DNA of 64,000 bases from Canna indica (Eukaryota; Streptophyta; Magnoliopsida; Zingiberales; Cannaceae): the NCBI GenBank assembly GCA_034359265.1, contig CP136891.1, positions 82,230,001-82,294,000 on the forward strand, in the 5' to 3' direction. Both the position numbers and the translations under genes were made by a program. A model generated the notes under the pieces. It was given only the letters and a program-made list of their open reading frames with translations. It was not told the origin of the DNA and did not search any database. Shown here in pieces: positions 48,435-61,600 of this stretch (the first letter of the stretch is position 1; every line of letters begins with the position of its first letter).

Positions 48435-50887
48435 ATAATGTTATCTTTAGCAGCTCAGATCTCTGTCATATTAGATTCAGCCAAAAGCAAGATTCAGGAT
48501 CCCAAAATATAAAACTAAAACAAATAACTCATACGGAAAAACCATTGAAGGGAACAAATTACAAAAAAGAAATAAACTCAACCACCAACATTTCGAGAGA
48601 TAGAAATGACCGAGTCACTATAGACAATTAAGCAAATGTAAAAATTCACGTACATCTTGTTATCAAACTCTAAATTGTACTCAATTTAGCTATTCAACAT
48701 GATAGAAATACACAGTTACCTTGGACCCTAACACAAAACCTCAAGCTTCCATCAAATGCTCAGTGACTCTTAAATCTAGAGTCCAGATTAAAATTATTTC
48801 AAAAGAAAATGACCATTTATATTCCTATTTCAATGCAGCACTCCTGGTTGTAGGTATAGAATCAAGCTCTACTTGTAAAGTTGTAAGTAGACAGAATCGA
48901 CCTGAGTGGGCAATGGATGCAAAGCAACCTGCTTCTTCTGTCATACGAAGGCAGTAAGGTACAGGGAAGCAGAGATAAACCTACAAAGATAAGAGAATCA
49001 CAAATCAGAAGCCTGAAACAATCTGCTCTAAAAAATATTGGAGATTGAATCAATAAAATCTATATGAGAAGTTGTTGGTTAAAGTACATAAAACATAACA
49101 AGTGAATGAATGATCATGTAATTATATCATCTTTATCCTTTACATTAACACAAAAAAGTCATCAATTTATAGCTTTCACACTTTTGTAAATTGCATAAAT
49201 AAACAACAGACTGTACAAAGCTCAGCTTGTCCAAGGTCATGATAAAAACACCTGGTATCATGCACATACTCAATATCAACATATGATAAATTAAGTACAC
49301 ATAATAGTTAGTTATATATGTCTACCAGGAAAAACACAACTCTAAAAATTTATCTTTCAGGCACTACAACTATCAAGATTCATGCTCCTAGCTCTTGACC
49401 TTGTGATCAATTTGGCAAGTTAATGCCATAATGGCATCCACTTAATATGAGCATCTTGATGCCTACCATGGGAACCTATTATAAGCTTTAAATCTCCAGG
49501 CTCTTAATGCAATAATTGACCTATGCGGCTATACCCAAATAGATTACAAATTGCTATCAATTGATGAGACCATCATAGTACATCAACTCAAAGCTAAAGG
49601 AGGATCGTGTGTTAAAGGTTATTTTCATCATATCCATCATTTTTATTTTTATTTTATGAAGACGATGCTTCCCTTTATCAGAAAGATTGAAAAGTCTGAT
49701 TCAAAGAATCTCCTTGATAGAAGAACTTGAAATCCTGTAGCAAAACAATAAGCACTGTTATTCAGAAGACAACCTTGCTTTGTGAAGAGTAGTTTCCATT
49801 ATGGGGGGCTTACAAACTTCCCCTTAGTACAAAAGAAAATCAAGCATGCTCATAAATTACTCTACAGTTTCTTTCATCGACTAATAGTTCTTCAAAGTTG
49901 TAAAGATCAATACATCATACTAAGACAATCTAAGCCATGACCAAGCAATAAGAACAAGTAATTAAAAACAATATTAAATATATACACAAATAAGTTTAAG
50001 ACGTCAAGTGCAGTTCAATGTCATTTACATTTACTTTTACTCAAAGTTGTCAAGCATCCGTGCTCCTTAAGTCTTGAAACGCAAACACAGTAAGTTCGGG
50101 GAGGGGGGGGGGGGCTCTATCAATTGGAAGCACACATTGACCATTTTAATTGGAAGCTAACCTAAATTTTTTTAATCAACAAGCAGAAATGGAAAGATTT
50201 ATCTGCGGAACAATACAGATCTGGACAAAAGATCAGTTCGATAAAGAACTAACTTGTCATGTAATATCTTCAGCATCTTGTAACAATGACGTATAGCTAA
50301 AATATGCTTCTAAAGTGTCTCTCTCAATGCTTGTAAATTATCCACTAAAAATGATCCATATAATAACATAACCTAGATTAGTGTTTCTCTCAATGCTTCT
50401 AAATTATCCACATAATAACATAATCTACATGAGAGCCTAATCACCCGTTCAACAAGCCTAACAAATATATTAAAAGTGAAGAATTAAAAGAAAACTACCA
50501 TCATCGTGATAAAACTTCAATATACTTTCTTCAAAGACAAGAAGGTTTTCTGAATGTCAGCTATAATACAATTACAATTGTATTAAATATACTGTTTAGT
50601 ATCCCGTTTACTATACCCAATAGGATAAAAGTTACATACCCCCTCAGCAGTGTAGAAAAAAAAAATATGTATTTTGCAATACAAACGTAAACATTATCAA
50701 AAAGTTATAAGTAAATGAGCTACAAATGACAAATGGAACTATATCATGAACAATTTCATATGTCCAGCATAGATTGCTTCATGCTATCACAAAAGCAGAT
50801 AGGAGGCAATAAACATTGACAGAAAAAATCTAATATTACAAAACCAATCAGGAAAAGAAAAGTAACTAAATATAAGTGATGCCTACT
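48435..50887. other. 3' flank of the trihelix gene and intergenic DNA
   Basis: No coding similarity. The part adjacent to 50887 should include the 3' untranslated region of the trihelix gene. A poly-G run occurs at about 50102-50114. Confidence 0.4.
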
Positions 50888-52102
50888 CTACCCGCTCAAG
50901 TTCTCGGCAGATCCACCATCATCACCATCACTGTTGTCCTCCTCCCTGTCTTCTCTGTCTTCATCATCTTCCTCAACTTGTTCGTCATTTAGTTTTGCAA
51001 TCTCAACTTGTGCTCTTTCCAGAATCTGTCTTTTCTGCACCTCCAAATCCCTTTGGAATTCCTTCCTCATCCTTTCTAGCTCAGCCATCTGCTGCCTCTT
51101 GTAGTTCTCCATCTTTTCATATATCTCACCAAACTTCTGAATTGACTCAGCAAGCATCTTAAATGAAGAATCTGAGCTCCCTGATACATTCACCCTCTTA
51201 GGTGGGAGCCCATCGGAGTGATCCTCTCGATCACCTTCGTCCTCAGTTCCACTGTCTCCTGGACTGTCCCTCATCTCATCGTTGCCACTATAATGATTCT
51301 TATAGGCACTAGAGCTAGCAAAAACATATTCTCCTGCATCGACACCATAGGGAAGTTTGGGTGGTGGCGGAGGCTGCTGCTGCAGCTTCTGCCGTCCTGC
51401 TGGTGGTAGTGGGGATGGTGTTGACATCAAGGCATCCATCTTCTTGAAATAAACCCACTTGCTTCTAGCACTTCCCAGCTCCATGGCAGCCTTCTCCTTT
51501 TTGTATTTCTTCTTCAAAGTATCGAGACGGTTACGGCACTGAGCGTCAGAACGATTAACCTTCGATGCCTGTGAGACAAGCTTAGCCACTTCATTCCACT
51601 CATCAGATCGAAGGCTCTTCCGTCCATTCTGGAGGTACCGATCGCCCCAGGCATCCAGGAGAATGAAAGTCGATTCTTCCGACCAATCTGGCGGGGAAGT
51701 CCGAGCAGGAGCCTTGGAAGGCGCAACTGCTGCAGCAGGAGGCGGCACGCGCGGGGCAAATTCGAACCCCAGCGCCAGTTTATCGATCCTCCTCCGCTTC
51801 CCACGACTTTCGGACGACGAGTCCTCTTCTTCGCCACCGAAATCCCTGGGGCGGTGGTATCCTCCACCCTGCTCATCATCCTCGTCTTCGTTGTCGGAGG
51901 GTTGACCCATGTCGTTCTGCTCCTCCTCGTCTTCCTCATCATATTCTTCGTCGGGCTCGGCGTAGCGGCCGCCAAACTGTGAAAGAGGCGGGGGGTCGCG
52001 GAAGGGAGCTTTAGGGTGAGCGGAGGAGGAGGAAACGTGGTGGCGAGACTTCGGGGGACGGGGATTAGGAGGGTAGCGCGCATCGTCCTCGGTGTCGTCC
52101 AT
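50888..52102 (-). CDS. Trihelix transcription factor, ASIL/SIP1 type
   Basis: An intronless frame gives 404 residues from the MDDTEDDARYPPNPRPPKSR start at 52102. The N-terminal third is acidic and low-complexity, with a basic nuclear-targeting patch GKRRRID (101-107). The single trihelix (MYB/SANT-like) domain spans about 139-222: DWSEESTFILLDAWGDRYLQNGRKSLRSDEWNEVAKLVSQ ... RSDAQCRNRLDTLKKKYKKEK ... SKWVYFKKMDALM, with Trp140, 152, 169 and 216. A C-terminal coiled coil (about 325-375, MLAESIQKFGEIYEKMENYKRQQMAELERM...) serves dimerisation in this family, and an acidic tail follows. ASIL proteins repress seed-maturation genes in seedlings; that role here is inferred. The frame is open 18 codons upstream (MLPILPPPPAILGIRVSP), but family members begin at MDD. 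Confidence 0.95.
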   Translation of the reverse strand: MDDTEDDARYPPNPRPPKSRHHVSSSSAHPKAPFRDPPPLSQFGGRYAEPDEEYDEEDEEEQNDMGQPSDNEDEDDEQGGGYHRPRDFGGEEEDSSSESRGKRRRIDKLALGFEFAPRVPPPAAAVAPSKAPARTSPPDWSEESTFILLDAWGDRYLQNGRKSLRSDEWNEVAKLVSQASKVNRSDAQCRNRLDTLKKKYKKEKAAMELGSARSKWVYFKKMDALMSTPSPLPPAGRQKLQQQPPPPPKLPYGVDAGEYVFASSSAYKNHYSGNDEMRDSPGDSGTEDEGDREDHSDGLPPKRVNVSGSSDSSFKMLAESIQKFGEIYEKMENYKRQQMAELERMRKEFQRDLEVQKRQILERAQVEIAKLNDEQVEEDDEDREDREEDNSDGDDGGSAENLSG

Positions 52103-52199
52103 CGGAGAAACCCTAATTCCTAGAATCGCAGGCGGAGGAGGCAGAATCGGGAGCACTAACCTTTGGATCGGAGGAGGCTTCTTCCCAATTTCGAAGCCC

Positions 52200-53129
52200 T
52201 AGTTTCTTTAAACGGGAAAGATGGAGATATGCGATTCTGTGGGTGAATCGGTCGTGGGAATCGGAGCCGACGCGGTACGAATGCATGGGTTAGACATCTT
52301 GATTACAGACCTGACACGCAAGGCCCAATAAAGAAGTACCGGTTTGGAGACGGTCTACTTGAAATTGAATCATGCAATCATGCATGACTTGCCCCGATTT
52401 CCTACCGGATGAGCCCGGTTCATATTCGGTGGACCGTAGCTGAGAATGTTTTTAAAGACATTAATCATATTAATGCACCGTAGGTTAAAAAGGTTGGACA
52501 AGATATTAAAAATTTTACCAAAATTTTAAATCATATATAAAATTGTTTTTATATAAGCAAGATTTAAAATTAGCATAAGGTACGTTCACAATCAAGTTTT
52601 GCTAACGAGTCAAATTTAGATTTTTAAAATTTTTAATATCTAATCTTTTTTTTCAATTAATGTTGCATTAATGCTTATTGCAGAAAAATATCTAATTTTT
52701 AATTGTAGTATTAGTGTTAATTTTTTATATCATTTAATCCTCATTTTTTATATTTAGTATTAATTTTTAATTGTATTTTTCTTTTTTATCGTAGAAAAAT
52801 ATCTAGTTTCAAATTTTCAATTAATGCCGCATCACGAAGCCAATTAATTTTATTACATTAATCTGTGTCCTTAAATTTCTATATATAAGCAATATTAAAA
52901 ATTGTCATCCGGCAAAAGAATGTTCTCCAATTCAACATTCACTGTGAAGAGCAAAAAAGTGAAACAAAGTAAATAATTATATATACATTTGGAAGAGTGC
53001 TTCGGGGTAGTGTTAAGGCCGCCAAGTCAGATTACTTATTTATAAGAAGCCATAATCAGCTGTCCAATGCTCTCTTCCCCGTCAAATGGATTCCTCGTGC
53101 ACTTGATTTTCTTGATATATTGTGATGCT
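52200..53129. other. Promoter side of the trihelix gene and AT-rich spacer
   Basis: The first 150 bases are the leader/promoter of the minus-strand trihelix gene. The remainder is AT-rich with no recognised feature. Confidence 0.4.
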
Positions 53130-53139
53130 TTCTTTTTGA

Positions 53140-53509
53140 ACTTTGCAGGTAAAATTGGATTTGCAATTTGCAATAGTGATGGTACATGTGCATCTGGAGC
53201 TAGCTTCTACTTTGTTGAAAATTCTCCATTGGTCTTAGAAGCCCGAGTTGCTCGAGACATTCTCATATATTACAATCAACAATGCTCTTCCTCCTTTTAT
53301 TGTGGAAACCGACTCGAAAATCTTAGTGGATATACGACTTGCAAGCCTCTTGGTCTATCTCCTCTTTTGTCTATGATATTTTGATGTTAAAGACAATGCG
53401 TAATGTTGTTGGCTTTTCTTTTTGTTATCGAGAAGCGAATAAAACTACTCATTGGGCAGTAAATAAGATCAGGTTGCGTAAGGATGAGTTAGTTTGGTCC
53501 TCCATCTGA
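53140..53509 (+). pseudogene. RNase H (RVT_3-type) fragment of a non-LTR retroelement
   Basis: Translation gives AGKIGFAICNSDGTCASGASFYFVENSPLVLEARVARDIL, then, after a frameshift, a VETDSKILVDIRL block. In a third piece (53396-53509) it gives MRNVVGFSFCYREANKTTHWAVNKI. This order (G-G-AICNSDG, LEA-VA, E-DSKILVD, REANK-HW) is that of the plant RNase H domain carried at the C-terminus of L1-like elements. Frameshifts and stops show it is dead. Confidence 0.75.
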
Positions 53510-54479
53510 CCCCCGAAGTTGGGTGCTATTTTGTCCGAAGACATTTTGGGTCCCGACTCTCACCGACTAATAATATAAGTATCCTAATTTTAGAAGGAAA
53601 AAAAGAGAGTAAATGATTTGGGCTAAAAGACACTCCCCTAATTTCCAATTTGATTTAAGTTGGTTTGAGTTGGTTCAATTCAATCCATTTGGTCCTGGAC
53701 AAGGGTTAGTGGGACCTAGCCGGTCTAGGTTGGCGTCGTGCTAACTTGGATAGGTACCAGTACCACTCCTATTCAAATCAGATCAATATGGATCAAGCCA
53801 TTTTAGTCTAGTTTAGTGTTGGTTCTGACATGATTTGATGTTGATATTGAGCCTATTTGGATCGGTATTAACATTTAAATCAAGCCCATTAGAACCTATA
53901 TCAAGTCAATATGAGTTGGTTTAGGATCAAATCAAGTTGGTTTTGTTCAATTTGATATAGATCGATGATTTATTTTAATTTTTTTTATTTATGCCAATCA
54001 AACCTAAAGTAAAAAATTTGCAGAGCTATTGTAGATCAATCAAGTCTGATTTTGATTGACCCGAGTAGTTCTCACCCAATACCATCTAGTTGGTCGATTA
54101 CTGACCCATTTATTTTTTATACAAAATTTAAATATGTCTGGAGATGAATTTGCAATCCAATTGACTTGTCAAATCCCATTTTAAAATGACTATGCGACAA
54201 AATCCTTAAGCCTAGAAGGCTAGAACATGAATCATTCAAATTATACGATTGTTTTTACATGTTATGTCAAATTAGCAATGATTTTGCCAGCGTCTTGAAT
54301 GTTTCTTAGAAATTTGGAGTTTAAATTCTATTATTTTGTTTTAAAAAAAATAGCAATGACTTTCACTTAGGATCGGCCAATATTGATCATAATTAATCAT
54401 GATAAAATAATTGAGACCTGAGTCAAGTTAAACTTAAATTGAGCCAATAGTTAGTTGGTGACGTATACAATATGTGTAT
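53510..54479. other. Intergenic, no gene seen
   Basis: A degenerate sequence rich in TTGGTTTGAGTTGG and ATCAAGTC-like words, repeat-like but without readable ends. Confidence 0.4.
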
Positions 54480-54864
54480 CTTGTATTTTTCATGATACAC
54501 AAATAGTATCCTATATAGATTTGATTCATAAGTTTTGGATCCAGACTCTACCCTGCTGAGATTTGAAATCGGATCATACCCCGAACTTGTTGTGTAGTAT
54601 AAGTTTCGAGTACCTTGTTGAAACATATTCTTCTATAAATTCTAAATATTCTATTGAAACTTATTCGTTTATAGGTTATGAGCACCTTGTTGGAACGTGT
54701 TTATTTAGAGGTTTCGGGTACCATATTTGATTCTAAGTACCATATATGTTGGGCTCGGAACCATAATCCTATTTTAACTGATTCCTTAATTTTTGTTTCG
54801 AAATCTATTTGATCGGGTAGATTCCAACTGGTACCGAGTCTACCTAGTACACACGAACACCCTA
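54480..54864. mobile_element. Partial hAT-like element (family of 22796-23533)
   Basis: It shares the succession ATAGTATCCTATATAG, GGATCCAGACTCTACCCTG, GAAATCGGATCATACC, TTTCGAGTACC and the right end GAACACCCTA with 22796-23533. The left end is missing. Confidence 0.65.
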
Positions 54865-54868
54865 AGTC

Positions 54869-55359
54869 TAGAGATGACGATTGTTCGGTTAATCACATTA
54901 TGATGATTAATCAAAATCGATTTTTAAATCTGCTAATTGAAATCGAAACCGTTCCGTTTCAAAAACTAGTATCCGAAATCGAAACTGGTTCATTATCAAT
55001 TATTTGTCGAATAACCGAAATCGATAAATTCGATTCAGATACTAACCAACTATACGTTTACTAATCGGTTAACCGGTTAGTAAAAGGATAATCAATTAAT
55101 AAGTTTCAAATATATATAATAATTAACTATTGTCGATTTCGATTACTAATTAATCACAAATAAATCAAAATCAAAATCAAAATATATAACTGATTTTGGT
55201 TATTGAATATTTGTGTCTCGATAATCGAAATCGAATCAATTTTAATTGAGTTTTAGATTTTACTAATAGAAATCGAGTCGCAGATCCACTATTTAAAATT
55301 AAATTTTATAATTTAATTAATCGATTAATCACGATTAATCTATTTAAATTGCCACCCCT
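54869..55359. mobile_element. hAT-like element just upstream of the 55677 gene
   Basis: The ends are TAGAGATGACGATTG and the inverse of TAGGGGTGGCAATTTAAAT. A perfect 8-bp duplication CCTAAGTC lies on both sides (54861-54868, 55360-55367). The interior is full of AATCGAAATCGA and TTAATCGATTAATC words. The right end is about 318 bases before the start codon of the next gene. Confidence 0.85.
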
Positions 55360-55676
55360 ACCTAAGTCCAATTAGTACTCCGGTGCACCACGAGGGATCG
55401 GCAACTGCGGAGCACGTGTCTCCAAGCCAGCACGATTCTATAAGCAAATCCGGTATAAATTAACGGGGCCTCCTCCCCCCGTCGTCTCAATTTTTTTACT
55501 TTAGTTTTCGCCCTTTGGCGTTTGGGTTTGGGTTTGCGACTTCGCTTTGGGGAGACGGATCGGGATTCGCGTGAACGGAAGGAGAGTGGAGGACCGAAGG
55601 AGAATAGGGTTTCGTCTCCACGGTTGATCCGTGCGCCCTCGTTCTCTCGCTCTTCTCTCCTGCTGAATCGATTCCG

Positions 55677-58600
55677 ATGGCGAGGAAGCGGAAATCGGAG
55701 GCGACGGGGCTTGATGAGGTGGACCGTACGCTGTACTCTACCTTCTGCGGCGCCGCCAATTCGCTCTCGCAGCTTTACACGCAGGCCATGAACCAGCAGA
55801 AGATATCCTTTCAGGCCGGCGAGCGCCACGCCCTGGTTTGCCCCCTTTCCCTCCCAATATCTCTCTGCCCACTCAGGCCACCGATCGATACTGGGTATGA
55901 GATGGCATCTTCCCATATAACATTATCATGTCGACTGAGGGAAACTTAATTATAGCGTGTAATCTTGCTCAATCCATTATACCTTATCTTGATTGGATAG
56001 TATGAGTTGGGCGTAGTTCCAATACCACTTCTGTCTAACAAGAGTATGAACTGGCACAACAGACAAGATATTAGTTGATGATGAATTCCATCATGAGCAA
56101 GGCATGTAAAGTTGATTAGAAATTACTGCCTTTTGAAATACAGATTGCTAAAACCGCAGGATTCTAGTTGCAATGGACATGAACTTGCTTGTCAATCAAA
56201 AGTCTGCAATTGATGATTTTTATAATCCAGTTGGAAGTAGTCTGTTCATTGAGGTTAGCATTATGTTGACTGTTTTGTGCTGTTTTGTGCCTGGCCTTAA
56301 CGTTTCATCTGACATGGTGATCAGATTCATGTCATGGAATTGGTATGATTTGGAATACTATCATCTGAGTTTGTCAAAATCGTGACTGATTAGTGGTTTT
56401 GCCTCGATTTGATCTTCCCTTGGCTATTACTATAGTCTAGTAGTTTATTAGTCGATTGATAATCTTAATGAAGGTTCCTGATTATATAACATTTATATAT
56501 GTTTATTATATTTGAATACTTGCATATTCAAATATGATTCTTTTCTTGAACTGAGGATGCCAATTGAGAAAGTTATTGGCTGATTGAATTATCTGCTTGA
56601 ATATTTTCTAAATACTTTTATTATGCAAGTAAAATACCTTTCTTGAACAAAGAGGTAGTTGGTGAAATAGCAGCTTGTTCAGTGCGCAAAGGAAGCACAT
56701 ACATGACTGTTTGTTTAAACCTGTTTCATGTGCTTTTGTCTCTTTTCTCTCTTGTCTCAACAGAAGTATTATCAATTCTTTTGTCTCTCTTTTCTCTTGT
56801 TCTCTTTTTTGCTATTCCTTAGTATTCTTTGATGTTTGTTAAAACACATAATTGCTAGTTGTAAGTTGTAGCGGACAAACCACAAGCATGCATTTAATTT
56901 TATGTATATATGAATCATACTATGTGGCATCCACTGGTTCTGGTCTCAACAACCAGTACATATCAGCCCAGTAAAAGGTTACCAGACTGCAGAATCATGA
57001 TCCAGCAGTATATGAGACCTTGTTCTGAACCATATGTGTATTTTTGTCAATGACTTTGTTCTTCCTTTCTCTTGTTGAAGTCCTTTACAAAATTCAATAC
57101 TTCTTAAATACTTACAAGTTCAATATATGTTTTGTGCAGGAGAAACTTTACCAATGGATTGTAAGAAAGCATGAGGAAGGGTCAAGGGTTACAGTAGCTG
57201 ATATAGTTGCCCATATGCAGGTTTGTCATATTGATGTTCTTTTGCATTTACATATTATTCAAGATCTTTCAGTCATTTTTCTTTCAATTAAGTTTCTTTA
57301 TTATCAAAATGAGAGTGTGGGACGAGGGGATTTTTAGAGGTAAGAATAAAAAATGTTAGATCTAAAACTAATAGTATTTCGCACAAATTAGGCAAGGCAG
57401 GATGCATTGGGGCACAGGATGTTGTTGCCCATCCCTCCCGCACTCCACATTTGGGTTATGTAACTTTTTTCTTTACAAAATGTGAATAGGGTGGCTGGGT
57501 ACCCACCCAAACAAGGGTGGACTGAAAATGTGCTTGGAAGGACGGATCAACTAGTGTACATATGAAGTACCATTTGGCATCATAGTTTCAAAAAGTAGTC
57601 TATGGATCCATATAGGCTTATGCAGATTGCAAACAATGTTGCATATATAATATTGATCACATAGCGCACACACTGTTTGCATAATCAATGAAGGCTGCCT
57701 ATTAGTTGGCTTGAACCAAATTAAATTGGTACAATCCCACTAATCAATTACGTTATACCAGTCAAATAAAATATCATTTTTCACTTATCTCCATCCTACT
57801 TCTTTCTATGATAGATTTAGTCTCTTGGTTTTTTATTGATTGTATGTTATCCTTTCATAAATATAATAAAATTTAATTAATTTTAAGTAGAGACTATATA
57901 TCTGCAGTATGCAACTGCATGTCATGTATGCATTATACAGTGACTCAACCTCATACTGCCTTATGATTTCTAAAACATTGTTTGACATCATCCATTGTCT
58001 ATTGCAAATAGCTCCTTCTAGAGGCACTATCCACCTATTTCCTTATAATAGTGTTTGAACTCTTTTGGTCTAGTTAGGGCTGGCAACGGATCGGATACGG
58101 TGTGGATACTGGATTATCCGTATCCGCACCGCACCCCATATCTGCCCATCCGTATCGCACCGTATCCGCTACGGATGTGAATATGGATATCCATATCCGC
58201 ACCGCTTCAAATACGGATATCCGCACTGCATCCGTATCCGCACCGTATTTAATAAAAATATATTAAAATAATATATTTAATTTAAAAAATCAATAAATTA
58301 CCAATTCATTGATCCAAAATAAATATATAATATACTTCAAAATTCATCTTGACATGAAATTACCATAGAGCTCTTATATATATTAATAACTTATATGGGC
58401 AAAATAGTAATTCAGAGACGCGGATAGGCGGTGCGGATACGGTGCGGATCCACAGTCATATCCGTATCCTCACCATATCCGCGCGGATATAAGTTTTCTA
58501 AATCTGTATCCGTATCCATATCCATTTTTACTTGCGGATATGGATCAGATACGGTGCGGATGCGGTTTTTAGTTAGCGAATGCGGATAAAATTGCCACCC

Positions 58601-61600
58601 CTAGGTCTAGTGCTATAATATATAGCAGTTTTAGTCAACTAAAACAGGGGTGTGTTTTCTACTTGTGGTTGAAGTAGCGTATCTTTTTTTGGCATGACGT
58701 GGAAATGCACCAAATGAACTCATTGAGGATATCAAATTTACTCGACTACAAATGACTTGGTTTTATTTATACCATAATTTTAAATGTACTAGGCATACTT
58801 TGGCACTAAGGGGGTGTTTGGTTGGATGAAATGAAATGATAAGGAATAGTAATAGACAAGGAACCGAATCAATTAGGAATATTATTACATTGTTTGATTA
58901 ACATTAGAAATAGTCAAGAAGATCTATTCATTCGGTTAACATCAAGAATAGACTAGAATAGATAGGAAAATGACCCAATTATCCTTCTTAACAATATTAA
59001 CAATATATTTTATTATATATCAATTTTTAAAAATAGGACATAAATATAAGTTAATTGTGCATTAATCAAAACAAGTCTATTAATTTTAAAATAATAAAAG
59101 TTATTATTGATTTTTCCATATTTATAATAATAATAATCAAAATGAGACACTATTATTAAGAGAACACAAATGGTGGATTTCTTTCTAATCTAACAATATG
59201 ATATATTAATTGATGTAATTATCATGAATCTTGAAGGGTACTATTGGAAAAAACTATCATTAATAGATGGGGAATACTATTAGTGGGGTTGAGATAAGAA
59301 ATATTATTGGATAAAACTATCATTAATAGATGGGAAATGCTATTAGGCCTCGTTTGCTTTGATGGATTAAGGAGGTGGATTGGATAAATCCAATCCATTG
59401 TTTGCTGTAGCAATGGATATGAATCGGATCGGATATTGAGTGGATTTATTTTGGCCCAAATCCATCGCTTGCCTGATTTAGAAATCCTAGGGAGGAGGTG
59501 GGTTTAGGGCCCAAATTCACATGATATGAATTTTCATATCCTATATGCTTCTTATCCTTTGCCAAAACAAACGTAGGATAGGATTTCAAGAAATTCTTTT
59601 GGATTTCTATCCCACTTTTATCCACCTTAAATCCTATCCTATCCAAATCATATCCTACAAAGCAAACATGGCCTTAGTGAGGTTCAGATAAGAAATAGTA
59701 TTTTTTAGCCATCAAGAAAGAGTGCTCCTTGTCTATTCGTTATGGCTCACATGTTTCTTGTTAATAAAGACAACCAAATATCTTATGGACATCAAAACTT
59801 GAAACATCAGAAAAACTGTTTTAATCCTAGAAGGTGACATCATCGTTAAACATTGCAGCACACAAATATCTTGGACTTCACGTGTTATTGTATAAGGAAA
59901 CTATGCATAGGTTAACAAAAGCCTTTTACCTCTAGGTATTGCTTATTAGTAACTTTGTTTTATACAAGATCAAGGTCATATGTTCTAAATTTTATATATA
60001 GATTGGATCTGTTTCGTATCAACTCAATTTTTTGGAATAAGAAGTAGCTCAATCGGAATATTTGATATGATATCAAAGCTTAGGCCATCTTGGTTTCCCT
60101 CATTACTAACCTGTTGAATGGTCTTATATATATATGACCTTTCTATTCCTGAATTGCACTCTTTTCTCCGTTGCTTTACATGTTAAACCTAATCATTTGC
60201 CTCTGAAGGGGGTGTTAGACTGTACATGCAGATTGGACCACTATACTAATAGCTTGTTATTTTGGGATAAGTGATAAGGGGTTGGTAGACTGTAGATGGG
60301 GTTGGTAGACTTCAATCTCAAATCAGCATTTTCCTTAGGCTCTACTTGTCAAACCTAACCATTTGCCTGTGAAAGGGGTTGGTAGACTGTAAATGCAGAT
60401 TGAGTCATTTTCTAACCGCTTAAATATTTTGGAAAAGTGACAACACAATGAAATCTTCACACTAAATATTCCCTTTCCATTTTGAACTTGGAACAAATGT
60501 CATGTCATTCATATCTTCCACTACTATTTTTATGATGGTAGTCTTAGAGGTGACAAATCGTGTCGGGCTCGGGCTAACGGGCCGGTAACAAAAATTATGG
60601 CCGGCTTGACACGGCCCGATAAAATTTCGGACTTGGGCCCTAAGGCCTGGCATGACAAACAGAAATTAACGGGCCGTCCAACACATCCCGTTAGCATGAT
60701 AACAAAAAAGGACATGTCGACTAGTATTGGGCTAGAACGACCCGGTTAGACACTATAGTGGGTGTGGGTAGCCTAGGTTAATATTTTTTTTTTAAAAAAA
60801 ACCATAATTGGCTAATGGGTCATGTCGGTTCCTATTCCACCTGGCCCAGGATGGCCCGTTAACTAGAGGTGGCAATGGGTCGTGCCTGGGCCAACCTCTC
60901 CCTTTAATTGTGATGCACTTACCACTACACTATATCTCTTTATCTGATTTTATTCATCTTTACAAAGTAAAGTAAGTAAAGCAAAGTGTGTCAGCCCTCT
61001 AAGCTGCCACAGACCAGGCCTCCAGGCCTAGCCTGCTGGCACAAGGCTGGGCCTGGCACGGCCCGCTTTCGGGTCATGCCGAGCACGGCCCATGTGCCCA
61101 AGGGGGCGAGCCCATCCCGCCCCTTGGGCATATACGGGCCGGGTCAGGCACGGCCCAGATTCAGGCCCGGCCCAATTGCCACCTCTACCGTTAACCTTAC
61201 GTGCCTTATCGGGCCGACCAGTTAGTGGCCAGCACGATAAGGCTCGGCCCAAGCACAATTTTGTTGTGCCGGGCTATTGTGTCAGGCTGAAAATTGCCAC
61301 CTCTAGGTAGTCTGCCATTTCTAAGGTCTATGATGCACTTCTACCTTGTATTGACATGCTATTATTGTGTGGTCTCTTCCATCACATCTATTATTATTAT
61401 TGTGCTTGCTCTATCAGATGGGTGTTTTTGATAGGAAAAAGAACAATTAACTCCTACAGAGTTTGATAACATGAGTATTTGAGAGTTCCTTTGATGCATC
61501 TAGCTATAACATTTCAATTTTTTGTCCCCTTTTTCTTTTTCTTTTTCACATTCTACGGAAAATTGAATTCATATTTATATTAGTGCTGTCTGTAATATTG

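Noticed and set aside
49393..49404. TCTTGACCTTGT, matching 12 nt of the tasiR-ARF core
   Set aside because: The match ends after 12 nt, there is no second copy in 21-nt phase, and no convincing miR390 site was seen nearby; likely chance.
55362..55916. 184-codon minus-strand frame over exon 1 of the 55677 gene
   Set aside because: It is antisense to a clear coding exon and its leader, with low-complexity Arg-rich sequence and no family resemblance.
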